Positions 1 to 9,971 of a stretch of 64,000 nt of DNA are shown in pieces. The notes under the pieces were generated by a model. That model was not told where the DNA came from and did not search any database. It saw only the letters and a list, made by a program, of their open reading frames with translations. Numbering within the stretch: position 1 is the stretch's first letter; each line of letters opens with the position of its first letter. Origin of the DNA: Leishmania mexicana MHOM/GT/2001/U1103 (lineage: Eukaryota > Euglenozoa > Kinetoplastea > Trypanosomatida > Trypanosomatidae); contig NC_018337.1 of assembly GCF_000234665.1 (NCBI RefSeq), forward strand, positions 1,496,556 to 1,560,555, read 5' to 3'. The translations under genes and the position numbers were made by a program.

Positions 1-735
1 CGGAGAGGGTGCAAATTCACTTGATGGAGAACGGCATCTTTGTGATGGACCAGGGTGTGCGCAGCTGCGCCAGATCCGGGTCGGTGTTGCCACAGGGGGG
101 AGGTGTGCTCTCTGTGTCCATGTGGAACGCGGTCGGCCACACGCTACCCGCTGCAGTCGAGGGGCACGTGTGGGAGCCGCGGTGCCGAGTCGCTCTCATC
201 TGAGGCGATGGCACCGTTTCGATGAAGGTGCAGGAGCTCTTCTTCGTGCAACCACACCTGTTCTCGGTGGGCCGAAATGGCGACATTGCGTCATACAACT
301 GGGGCGGAATGATGAAAGGTATGCGCAGCGGCAAAGAGGCTGCGACTCCGGTGATGCCAATACCCTCGTGTGACAGCGCCGGTTCTGCGCGAGCGTCACA
401 TATTAGTGAAGAAGCCAGTGATTGTGGGGGTGACGCGGGCTTCCCGCGAGCTGCTGTTGAGCACATGGGTGAGCTGGTACACTGTGGCGACTGTGGTGCA
501 CAGTTGCGTCTCGCCAGACATCCAGCATGTTCTTTCTTCCATTGAGGAAGTTGCGGTTGGCGGCGACGACGCCTCTTTCTGTGTGTGCTGGCAGTTGCGT
601 AGCCGTACAGGTGACGTGCCCATGCCCGTGTGCGTGCGCCTGATAAAACGCAAGATGGCGGTGGGGACGGCGTGCCACGAGTACCCGCAGGATTCACACG
701 CCCCGCATTTGCCGATGTGTGAAGCAAAGGGATGT
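1..735 (+). pseudogene. Decayed coding sequence, 3' remnant of an unidentified gene
   Basis: From base 3 the third forward frame is open and reads like trypanosomatid protein, with roughly four of five codons ending in G or C, until TGA at 201-203. The same frame continues with equally good codon bias after the stop, from about 204 to 350. The coding signature then moves to the first forward frame from about 385 to 730. A premature stop plus a frameshift within a few hundred bases is what a dying gene looks like. The first part has a loose resemblance to a concanavalin/LamG-like beta sheet, with a Gly-rich PQGGGVLSV stretch, but this is not strong enough to name a family. Alternatives are a real gene that ends at 203 followed by chance open frames, or sequencing errors. 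The upstream part lies outside the window. Confidence 0.4.
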
Positions 736-1913
736 TGTCTCATGTGCTCGTGGTTCAGTTGTTCTTCTCCCTCCACTCTTTCCCTTGACGGCCGAGGGGG
801 AGGAGAGGACAGTCTAGCGGCCACGTCTGTTTCTCCACTGCCGTCTGCTGGCCACTGGGCTACGAGGCTGCCTTTTTCATTTTTTTTTCGACTGCGCAAT
901 GGTCTCTGTGTGTAGGTGTGGAGGGAGGGAGGAGGGGGTTTAGAGTCACCCACTCCGTCCCGATCCTTCTGTTATCTGGTCATGCCGATGTGGGTGTCCT
1001 CTCTCCGCTGACTCTGGTAATTTGTTTCTTCCTCGTTCTCTTTTCTGATGGAACGGCTCACGTTGGTGTCAGGACTTCCCTGTTGCCGCTTCTCGCGCAG
1101 CGTCGAGATGCGAACAGCGAGGGTGGCGACAGACACCGCCATGAGACCCGTGCACAGCTGCGAGGATGTTGGAACGAAACGAAAAAAAAAGTGAGCCGGA
1201 GGGGTCCATCGTGCCCCAAGAAAGACGGCATGTTTCTGGTGGCATCACTGACGGCGAATCAGCACTCGGTGTGTCGTCAACGTGCGACTTGGTTGGAGCA
1301 CTGCCGCCAGCTCATCTCTCCGCGGCCAAGCCCACAGAGTCTTGCCTGCGCGAACCGTTGGTGCTCAGGGGAGGTGTTGTAGACGCACCCGATCATCTGC
1401 CGACCTCTCCGACTCGCGCACGGAGTAGCTGGTCGCTGCTCTTGGCTGATGTCGGCTCGAGAGTCATTCACGATTTGGGCGATCGCGGTGGTTTCCGCGG
1501 TTTCTTTCATTCGCCCCCTCCCCTCTCCAACTCGCTCAACACACACCGGGCTTCACCGCTTTGTCCCACTCCTTCTCCTCGTGCACGAAATGTTCCATAT
1601 CACGTTCATAGACATGTGTGGGCAACGGATCGCGCTTTCTCCCAGCCACTACATAACCACTCGTACCGCTACAGCAACCAGATCAACATTCATTGCCATA
1701 GATACGTGCCGCTACGACGTGCTGCGCTCCTGAGCTACAGCCAGATATAAACGCCATTCAGCACTGGCCTCGCAGGGTACTCCCGATTTGCTTCTGCTCC
1801 TCGGCGGCTGCACCTTCTGCGCCACTGCACCTCGCTCCCTCCCCCCTCCTATTTCCCGCTCTGTCTTCTCTTTTTTATCTGTGTGTCCTTGCGCACGGCT
1901 ATCTTTTTTTTTG
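736..1913. other. Intergenic spacer
   Basis: No convincing gene is seen. The stretch is pyrimidine-rich near its end, with a strong CT run at about 1829-1912 directly before the next ATG. No AG occurs between that run and the ATG, so AGs at 1760-1761 or 1776-1777 are the likelier splice acceptors for the next gene. Confidence 0.5.
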
Positions 1914-2726
1914 ATGTCCGCTGCCCCCCCTGGACGCAGCGACAGTGCGTGGGAAGTGCCCTCGGCTGACGCCTCGCGCGAATCCCAGCCACTTCAACTT
2001 GCATGCGGTGCAGGCGGCCTCGCCACGAGATGCAATTCGACGCATGCAAAGAAGGAACTTCATCCCCATCTAGATGCAATTCACCGAGAGTTGGAGGAGC
2101 TGAAGCAACGCCGTGAGCGGCTGGAAGCTCAGCGCAAGGAACTACTCGAGGGAGAGCACGAACACGCAGAGGGACAGCGGGCGGGATACATTTCGGGCAG
2201 CGTGTCGACGCATGCGGGGGTAGCGAGGTCGCACTCAACTTCCGGTCTTACCTTTGTCCACCCCCGCAGCGAGATGGAGTCGCTCACCGCCTGCTCCGGA
2301 TTGCACGCACCGCATGAACGCTATTCTAAAAGTGTCTGTCAAGACTCAGCTGTGCTTGCCAACATGAAACCCATTCCATCCGAGACGGAGCGGCGACGTC
2401 TGTTGAAGGCAACGCCACACCTTACCGTCAAGAACGCGCTGCGCACGGCGGCCCAACATGACAGCACGCTGATCATGGGATCGTTTTTGCTGGAAGACAA
2501 CCCACACACGTGCACCTTTGCGCGGGAGCGTCGCTTCCGTCCTTTGCTTGGCCATAAAGGAAAGTACTTCCTCAGTACCGACGTTGCCGTGGACCAGTGT
2601 ATGAACCGCAGCCATACAAACGTGACGGCATTGCTGAGTACATTGGGTAGCTCTAGCCAGACACCCGGCCCAGGTGCCTACACACCAAGATACAGCAAGC
2701 TTTCGCGTCCACCGCGCGCTTACTAG
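1914..2726 (+). CDS. Coiled-coil protein with STPGR/SHIPPO-like C-terminus
   Basis: The protein is 270 residues from the ATG at 1914. The frame is open upstream to 1788 but has no earlier ATG. Residues about 50-75 form a short charged coiled coil (ELEELKQRRERLEAQRKELL). The tail carries QTPGPGAYTPRYSKL, which matches the STPGR/SHIPPO repeat found in microtubule inner proteins and other axoneme-associated proteins such as ODF3. Only one clear repeat is present, so membership of that family is tentative. The middle is Cys- and basic-rich with no recognised domain. Codon use is typical of the other genes here. A role on flagellar or cortical microtubules is an inference. The start is somewhat uncertain because of the pyrimidine run immediately before it. 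Confidence 0.75.
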   Translation: MSAAPPGRSDSAWEVPSADASRESQPLQLACGAGGLATRCNSTHAKKELHPHLDAIHRELEELKQRRERLEAQRKELLEGEHEHAEGQRAGYISGSVSTHAGVARSHSTSGLTFVHPRSEMESLTACSGLHAPHERYSKSVCQDSAVLANMKPIPSETERRRLLKATPHLTVKNALRTAAQHDSTLIMGSFLLEDNPHTCTFARERRFRPLLGHKGKYFLSTDVAVDQCMNRSHTNVTALLSTLGSSSQTPGPGAYTPRYSKLSRPPRAY

Positions 2727-5580
2727 CTGCATCAGAGGCCACGCGCTTTGCCAGAGGTCAGCGAGCATGTGCTTCCACACCCGATCTCGCGGACACGCGG
2801 GCACCTACACTTTGAACAGTGGTGGGCAGTTGGGGGGGGGGGACAGTGCCGTTGTCACTTCTCATTTCCGCTTCTTAGAAGTGGTAGATATGTATCGGCT
2901 GGGCACAGCGACGTCGCCGCATGAGGCTGCCGTGCCCTCCTTTTGTCCTCGTACGTGTCATCATTTTTTTTTTGCTCGTAACCTAGAGCCGCCACTGCGC
3001 GGCCCTATCTGCGGTCCCAGAAAGGATGCCCCCGCCAGAAAACTGACGCCCCTCCCTCCCCCTCCCCTCCCCCTCCAACGCACAGCAGCCGTTTTTATTC
3101 TATAATGTGCGTCGTGGGTTGCGCACGTTGCCTTGATCCACTGTCCATGGACACCGCTTCTTCATGACTTTCCGTTTTTGTTTTCATAGACGTTTGCCGC
3201 TTAGCGAGTATGGTTAGTGTTGTGCGTTGTCGTCCTCCGCTTCAGTGATGGGGGGTGACTGTTTTGGTTTACGCTCGTTGTTCTGCGCTCCTCCTCCATC
3301 CCGGCATCTCTCTTCTACTTGGCATCGTTTTTTTTTTACTGGTCGGATGTTTTCCCTCTTCCTTCGCGTGCTTGCTGATGTTGGCATGCGGTTGCATTCA
3401 ACGAAGGGCATTGCACCGCTGCCACGCATTGATATCTCTCGCGTGGCTAGCAGGTGTGCGTGTGTATGTGGGTGTGGGTGCGTGTTTCGATTCACATGGG
3501 CGCCTGTGCGCGCGTGCTGCACCTGTGGCACCGTGTTCTGTGTCTGCTGTGTCTTAGTGGGTCGTGCCAGCTCTTTTGGTTGTTTTCTTGTTTCATGTGA
3601 GGCGCTGAAGAGGCACCTTCACAGCGATGATCAATAACCGCACTTTCTCCAGGTTGAGTTGACCGCTTAGATAGCCAAGCAGCAGCCCAGCTGACTTGCC
3701 GCTAACTCTTATCTTTGTGTCTCCATCTCCGTTGCTTACTATGCGCTGTTGACACAGCGTACACATTACGTGCATGTCAGTTAACAAAGAAGTGGTCACT
3801 GATGTCCAACACATGGAGTGGCGAGAGCACTGCAGTAGGACATCCCCCACCTCCGTGATGAGACTCTGCTTACCAGGACCGGATGGCGCAACTATAGGGA
3901 GGACACTCGCGATTGCGGCGACTCCATCGCATCCTCTTCGCTTCTCAAGCTGAGGAGGGGGGAGGTACGCCGAGCCCATCCATGCGGATAGGCAAACCTC
4001 GTGCTGAATGCCTCCCTCATCCACCTACTCTGTGCGACAGCCCTCCCCCCCCCCCACGCACGCTCGCTCATTCAATCTGCCGCTCACTGTATCCACTTCT
4101 CACCCTAACCTGCTGCGATGGCATGAACTCATCATAGACGCAACGGTTAGAGCAGACGTTCACCTCGGCCTGCGCCGTTTTCTCCTTCAGGGCTCTCATC
4201 ACCGACTCCTACGAGCCTCGCCTCACCAACCTTCGTTGCTGTTGACAGACCCTCTCGTCACTCTTCTCGTCACAGTACACTCGAGCCACGGGCCATGAGC
4301 ACCGCTATCTTTATCTAGTCCCTTTACCGCTCTCTCTGACCACGACGCTGACGCATTGTTTTATCTCAAAAAAAAAAGCGGCTATACCGTCGTTACTGCT
4401 GCTCTCTTCCCGTTTCTTTCTTTGTTGTGTGTGTGTGTGTGCCTGCAAAGCGGATAAAGTGACATTCGCGCGTGTGTGTCGTTGTCAGAGACGCCCCGTT
4501 TGTATCTTGCACAAATACGTCGTTCTGCGCACGGCGCTCTCTCCTCCAACTTCCCTTCGCTGTCTCTCTCTCTCTCTCTGGTCTCCCACGTTTTTCTTTT
4601 GTGCTTGCTTGGGTGCTGTGTTACGATTTTGTGCTTCATCCTCGTCCGGTTCTCCTCTCCCGCTCTCCCGTAGCTGAAAAGAGACGTGTAGCCTGAACCC
4701 CCTCTCCCCCGCCCCGTAAGTAAAAGGCCGTGAACGGCTTCTGCCACTCCCAGCTACTCGTTTTCTCTCTCTCTCTCCGTGCACACGGTGCGCCAGTGAT
4801 TTCGTGAGCTGATCTTTCCACAGGTTGGTCGTGGGGGGCACGAGGTAAGCCACGTAGGAAGGCGCCTCTCGCATTGCTCAGGCGGGCCAGATCGAGGGTG
4901 TTCCTCGTTTTTTTTGTTTTCGAGTTTTTTTTTGTTCTGCATCCCCTGCTCTCGCCCTTCCCTCTGTGGGCTGTGTCACGCACAGGCGCACATGCAGATA
5001 AACCATACACACACATACCCATATATGTATATGTATTTGTATTGATATATATTTGGCTATATTTCACGACGCCTGTGTTTCACTCCATCGGCTCACCGGC
5101 TTATCCCGTTTCCGTGAGGAGCGGCCCCCTCTTCCCTTTCCTCCCCTCCACTCCCCTCCCGCCCCCATTCTCTTTCCCGGTGCCTCTGGACGGCAGCTCC
5201 GCTCTTCGACCTTTCTGGCTGTCGCTGTGTAGTTTGTTTGGCTGGCGCATTATCGTTTTGTCTGCTTCTCCTCCACCCTTTTTTTGTTTTGGTGTTTCTC
5301 TTCGTCTTTTCTCCGCCGCTATTCCCCACCCCCAACAATACACATACACGCAGAGACACATCCTCCGTCTCCTCGGCCACCAACTCCTCGCACCAGTCTC
5401 TGCTGCCACTCGACTGCCATTCTGCGGGACGCCATCAAGGACAAGCACCGCCTCGAGGTAGGTCAAGAGGTCTGCGTGCAGTCGCCGCCGGGCCATATTC
5501 GTCCCCTTCTCCGATTGACGGGAACAACACAGTAAAGAATACGTGGAGCGTGCGCCGCGCACAGTGGACGGCTGCAACGC
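2727..5580. other. Long intergenic spacer
   Basis: This 2.85-kb stretch has no convincing + strand gene. It holds a GT microsatellite near 4426-4442, a CT microsatellite near 4561-4581, an unusually AT-rich patch at about 5020-5066, and dense CT tracts from 5125 to 5325 that should serve trans-splicing of the next gene. A 143-codon minus-strand frame at 3593-4024 is discussed as a finding. Confidence 0.5.
5261..5353 (+). promoter_or_regulatory. Polypyrimidine tract and AG splice acceptor for first PIG-Y-like gene
   Basis: A pyrimidine-rich run at 5261-5325 is followed by an AG at 5352-5353. The first ATG after that AG is 5581, the start chosen for the downstream gene. This is the expected layout of a trypanosomatid trans-splicing site. 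Confidence 0.45.
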
Positions 5581-5913
5581 ATGTACACTGCCTCGAAAAT
5601 GGAGTTTCCGTTGTACGACGCTCACCTCACCATCAGCGAAAGCCTCGAGGGGAATGCCATTCCTCCCCCTGACCTCGACAAGCCGCCTCTGTTCTTGGGC
5701 TACACCACGCTTATACTGTCGCTGATCTTCATGATGTGGTTTGCCTACAACGCGTGCGTATGCTTGGAAGAGAAAACGAGGAACTACCATCACGCTTCGC
5801 CTATTCTTAGTTCACGCTGGCATCTGGTTCTCTGGTCAGCCATCTCGCCGCAGATTCTTCTCTTCTGCGCCTACGGCAGCTGGGTTGGATGGAAGTTCTT
5901 TAAGCACAACTAG
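5581..5913 (+). CDS. PIGY: PIG-Y-like small membrane protein A (GPI-GlcNAc transferase subunit candidate)
   Basis: This 110-residue protein has two hydrophobic segments, about residues 33-55 and 79-100, joined by a short polar loop. Its last residues, GSWVGWKFFKHN, match the C-terminal signature of PIG-Y, whose human form ends in WxWMGIKLFRHN after a Pro-containing second helix. PIG-Y (Eri1 in yeast) is a small ER membrane subunit of the complex that transfers GlcNAc to phosphatidylinositol, the first step of GPI anchor synthesis. GPI anchors are abundant on the Leishmania surface. ATG 5581 is the first after the predicted acceptor; a second ATG at 5599 is possible. A SIDER2-like element begins 176 bases after the stop. 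A paralogue lies at 8674. The family assignment rests mainly on the tail motif and topology. Confidence 0.7.
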   Translation: MYTASKMEFPLYDAHLTISESLEGNAIPPPDLDKPPLFLGYTTLILSLIFMMWFAYNACVCLEEKTRNYHHASPILSSRWHLVLWSAISPQILLFCAYGSWVGWKFFKHN

Positions 5914-6088
5914 GTGCACCTGCGCGCCTCCGTCTTTGTCTGTTTTGCGGCCGAGGACGAAGCCGATGGCTCGATTACTCCGAGCGCCGTCTGCGTATCT
6001 GTGTGTTGGTGCTCCACAGAAGTTCTCGTACTGATCTCGCTTCTTTGCATTCCTTGACCTATCTCTTGACCCCCCCCCCCCACACACA
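5914..6088. other. Start of 3' UTR of PIG-Y-like gene A
   Basis: Non-coding. It ends in a C homopolymer and CA repeat at about 6069-6091, right at the edge of the SIDER2-like element. Confidence 0.5.
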
Positions 6089-6670
6089 CACGGAGGGAAC
6101 GTCTCCGTAGTGTATCAGGGTCCAAGTGAACTCACTCTCTGTGTGTGTGGTGTAGGGGGCGGGGGGCGGCAAGAGGCCCATGCAGCCCAGCGATCTGTGC
6201 GAAGCGCTGAGCCACTTCTGGTGCTGACAGGGTCACGTGCCTGCGACGTGGCACGGTCAGGGCAATGCATCGCCGCTCACGTCGGCTGTGAGGTCCGGGG
6301 TGGTGTTGCGTGGGAGCGCGCTGCGACAGTGAGCACGCTTGCGCCATCCATATGATGAGCAGCGGATCAGCGTGAGTCGAGCGTATCCCACCCCACGGCC
6401 CTCGCACCGCCTACTGGCGGGCCAAGCCTGAGCGACTCCGAGGGGCGCCCCGCAAGAGGACCGGCATAGCAGGAGCGGCTCTGAGGCGGGCGTGGTAGAC
6501 AGAATATGAGACAGGGGCCACGCTCCGACCACTCAGTGAGCATTGCTGTAACGCACATGTGTACCGCTGCTTCGCACCACTCGATGTGCCCCTGTGACAG
6601 GGCAGGGGAGAGGGAGTGGAGTGGGGTGGAACACATGCTGCATGGCAGTGGATGGGCACATTGGAGGGCA
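6089..6670 (-). mobile_element. SIDER2-like retroposon remnant, arm 1 of an inverted repeat
   Basis: This 582-bp element is the reverse complement of 9392-9971 with only a few substitutions and one 2-bp indel near 6140. A chance 91-codon frame at 6257-6532 on the minus strand reads identically to one at 9530-9805 on the plus strand. A third, far more diverged copy lies at about 49335-49895. Length, dispersal and position in a 3' UTR fit SIDER2, the extinct short retroposons of Leishmania known to affect mRNA stability. The name is from memory of the family, not a database match. Strand is given relative to the copies at 9392 and 49335. No target-site duplication is evident. Confidence 0.7.
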
Positions 6671-8673
6671 GAAAGGGAAAATGAAACGGACTTCGCTTCG
6701 CCTCGCTGGAGCTCTTTTATTTTTCTGTCGTTCTCTTCTTGTGTGCAACTGCGGAACAGCAACAGACGTGGCTCTGTACGAGACGTGGCGGTGTCTGAGG
6801 GATTCGGCTCATGGATGGTTTAGTTGCATATCTGACTAGCCGCATCCGGGTCGTTTGCTTGTTCGTGCCTCTTGCCCCCTCTCTTTTTTATGGCTTGCTT
6901 TCTTTTTTTTCTCCTTCTGTGTTTCTTTGCGTCGGTGTACCTGTATCGGTGTCTGGGTATATGTGCGTGGTGGTGGGGAGGCAACGCCAGTGCGGTGCGG
7001 GCGCGTGCGCCCCTGCGTGCGGTGACTGTCTCCCTTTTGCTACGGCCTATGAATAATTCTTTTTCTACCTACATTTGGTCAGTTGCTACTGACCTGTTCA
7101 CTTGGTTACCTCTCCGTCTGTCTCCATCGGTGAGTGTGTGCTCGTCGTTTTTGCTGGTCATGCGTCGCGATGTTCAACACCGCGGCTCTGTCGTGACGGT
7201 GTCGTGCTTGCTTGCCAATCATCGCCACCACAACTGCCACCGCTTTGAGCAAAAAGGAAGAAGCGAAACACAACACACGGCGAAGAAAATTCGGGATGCT
7301 ATTCGAAGCAGGACTAAGAGCCGCGTATCAGACAGTGTGCTTCTTGTGCTGCATTCATCTTTGCTATCAGTTCCTTGCTTCTTGACACCTGACAGGGTGC
7401 GCTGTCAGTCCTATTCCAGACTGCGAAGGTGAACACCGACGCGCGTGTAACCTGTCAGTGGGCACGTGGAACAAAGGTACGCGTCACATGAAGATGTCGG
7501 CCACGTCGCACAAATTTCTTACTGCCCCTGAAGTCAAGAAAATAGAAATTTAAATTCCAAGTAACGCAGAAGGAGAGAACAAGGTGCCATATCGAGGTGG
7601 TTTCTCAGCCCAGCAGTCGAGGCAAGGGCGAAGGCGGAGCGACGGCCTGTAGCATTTTACTTCTGCCCCCCTCCTCTCTCTCCCTTTTGTGATGGTGAAG
7701 CAAACACGCGGACGGGAGGTTTTCAAACCCTTCGTAGCGTGCGCACGTCGCATGTACCCCTGCGACTGTACCTCTTCGGCTTCCCCCTCTCATCGTTGTT
7801 CGCGCCTCTGGCGTACTACTGCGCGACGGACACGCCGCTTTGCGTGTGCAGGCGCTGCTTCTGTGCTCCGAACCTACGTGAGTGGATCAACCCTGCCCCT
7901 TCGGCCACGGTACCGCTGGACCGCTGCGTCTGCTGTCTGACGGTCATCATACTCGTCTCAACGCTCATCTTTCCCTCTGAAACTTTGCACGCCATCTTTC
8001 CTTCTCTACTATTCTGCATGCTCGGTGCTCCACACCGCTGTTTTGCTGTAGGGCCCTGCGCGACATACTTTTTTTTCTTTTTTTTTCGCTCATTAGCGGT
8101 GTACCAGTCCACTGTCGTGCTTGCTGGAGCCCTTTGCCACGCCGCAGTCACGGCACGTTTGTAACAAGTAGTGCCTGTCTTTTGCCGGCCCCCCTCCCCC
8201 CCACACACACCCTCTTCATCTTTTACGCGCACTCCGCTGCTACCGTGCCCCAGTGTGGGGACATCAGCTCGAGCGGTGTCCTCCGCATACTCACTCAAGA
8301 AGCGGCGCACCATTCGCGACGCCCTTCGAATACTTCTCATTTTCGCTCCCTTTCCTCCTCTCCCCACTCCGTTTCGGTTGACATTTTGGAACATCGCGTT
8401 GCTCTTCCATCTCTGCCCTCCCATTATCCGCACCCCTGTGGCTGTGTCGCAGCTCACGCATTGCGTGTGGCGGCAAGACATTGTCCTCCTCTTGTGGCTA
8501 CGCTTTCCACTCGGTTAGCGCGCACACACTCGCACGCATCCTCCGGCTTTCAGCTGTGTCTCTCTTCTTCACACCCTGCCATCCTGTCCATCGTGCGGGG
8601 GCGTTTCTCGTCCTCCCGCGGCTGCCCTTTCGATTTCGCTCACCACTGTCGTGTATGAGGTGAACAGACCACC
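6671..8673. other. Spacer between inverted arms, upstream of PIG-Y-like gene B
   Basis: No gene was recognised in this 2-kb stretch. It is T- and C-rich, with T runs near 6880-6915 and 8070-8090, and CT-rich tracts near 8165-8220 and 8338-8385 that could direct splicing of the gene at 8674. Open frames here have no coding-like composition. Confidence 0.45.
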
Positions 8674-8958
8674 ATGTTGGAAATTCCGGACTACCGCCAA
8701 CAACCACTTGTACGCATGGTTTACGCGTGGCCTGCGTTCCTCGGCATCATCCTGTTTACTCTGTGGACCCTTGTCGGGATGATGCGGTGCGTGTTTCAGG
8801 GCTTCGACAGTGGTTCGGCGCGTTACATCAGCCCGAATACCACCACCTCTGTTCGGCAAGATATTTTCTACGTCGTAGCTGCCCCACTCGTCTTTCAGGG
8901 TCTGTGTGTGAGCGTCTACACAACATGGGTAAGCTGGAAGTTCTTTCGCCACAACTGA
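8674..8958 (+). CDS. PIGY: PIG-Y-like small membrane protein B (paralogue)
   Basis: This 94-residue protein has two hydrophobic segments, about residues 15-38 and 64-86. It ends in TTWVSWKFFRHN, close to both the upstream paralogue (GSWVGWKFFKHN) and the human PIG-Y ending. A FLG motif at the start of the first helix is also shared with the protein at 5581. The two are clearly related in layout but have diverged strongly in the loop, so the duplication is not recent. The likely role is as a GPI-GlcNAc transferase subunit in the ER, or a specialised variant of it. The gene lies between the two arms of the inverted SIDER2-like repeat, so recombination between the arms would flip it against the direction of transcription. 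Confidence 0.68.
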   Translation: MLEIPDYRQQPLVRMVYAWPAFLGIILFTLWTLVGMMRCVFQGFDSGSARYISPNTTTSVRQDIFYVVAAPLVFQGLCVSVYTTWVSWKFFRHN

Positions 8959-9391
8959 GCGCGGTTCTGACAGCAAAGGCCTTGTCCTGTCACTTTCTTG
9001 GTCATGTGCGCCCCGAATTCGCTGTGGTATCACCGCTGGCGTGTGGGCGTTCAGCTGCCACATACTATCCCGAGTGTTCTCCTTGGTACTTTCACCATCA
9101 CCATCACCACCACCACTGAATCCATCATTGCATCGGTGTGCAAGGGTCTTTCGCAGCGCGTGCGTGCGCACCGAAAGTAGGTGCTCAAGTCGAGATGGGC
9201 ACTTCAAAAGTTTTCTCTTCCACTCACTCTCGCTCCTCCTGCCGGCGGGGAGTGGGAGGGATGGCGCGATTGCCTGTGTGCGTACATACGTAGATGTGTG
9301 CACGCGAAACGCAAGGGACGAGCTCCTCCATCTATCTGATGAGTTCGCGCCACATAAGATCTTTCAGCTAACGTAAAAAGCTTCTTTTGTT
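8959..9391. other. Start of 3' UTR of PIG-Y-like gene B
   Basis: Non-coding. It contains a CAC/CAT trinucleotide repeat at about 9093-9116, which gives a chance poly-histidine frame. Arm 2 of the inverted repeat follows at 9392. Confidence 0.5.
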
Positions 9392-9971
9392 TGCCCTCCA
9401 ATGTGCCCATTCACTGCCATGCAGCATGTGTTCCACCCCACTCCACTCCCTCTCCCCTGCCCTGTCACAGGGGCACATCGAGTGGTGCGAAGCAGCGGTA
9501 CACATGTGCGTTACAGCAATGCTCACTGAGTGGTCGGAGCGTGGCCCCTGTCTCATATTCTGTCTACCACGCCCGCCTCAGAGCCGCTCCTGCTATGCCG
9601 GTCCTCTTGCGGGGCGCCCCTCGGAGTCGCTCAGGCTTGGCCCGCCAGTAGGCGGTGCGAGGGCCGTGGGGTGGGATACGCTCGACTCACGCTGATCCGC
9701 TGCTCATCATATGGATGGCGCAAGCGTGCTCACTGTCGCAGCGCGCTCCCACGCAACACCACCCCGGACCTCACAGCCGACGTGAGCGGCGATGCATTGC
9801 CCTGACCGTGCCACGTCGCAGGCACGTGACCCTGTCAGCACCAGAAGTGGCTCAGCGCTTCGCACAGATCGCTGGGCTGCATGGGCCTCTTGCCGCCCCC
9901 CGCCCCCTACACCACACACACAGAGTGAGTTCACTTGGACCCTGATACACTACGGAGACGTTTCTTCCGTG
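9392..9971 (+). mobile_element. SIDER2-like retroposon remnant, arm 2 of an inverted repeat
   Basis: This 580-bp element is nearly identical in reverse complement to 6089-6670 and in direct orientation resembles the diverged copy at 49335-49895. It starts 434 bases after the stop of PIG-Y-like gene B, in the expected 3' UTR. Homology stops abruptly at both ends: the flanks differ from those of arm 1 beyond TGCCCTCC on one side and TCCGTG on the other. Confidence 0.7.

Noticed and set aside
3600..3960. C-box-like TGATGA strings suggesting snoRNAs
   Set aside because: No matching D box and terminal stem could be paired at a suitable distance.
6872..7432. 186-codon + strand frame between the inverted arms
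   Set aside because: Hydrophobic start comes from T-rich sequence; the rest has no domain and no coding-like codon bias.
8727..9119. Frame ending in a poly-histidine run
   Set aside because: Out of frame with the PIG-Y-like gene and produced by a CAC/CAT microsatellite in its 3' UTR.
6257..9805. Two identical 91-codon frames inside the SIDER2-like arms
   Set aside because: Identity reflects the repeat itself, not a protein gene; no start context or known retroposon protein is present.
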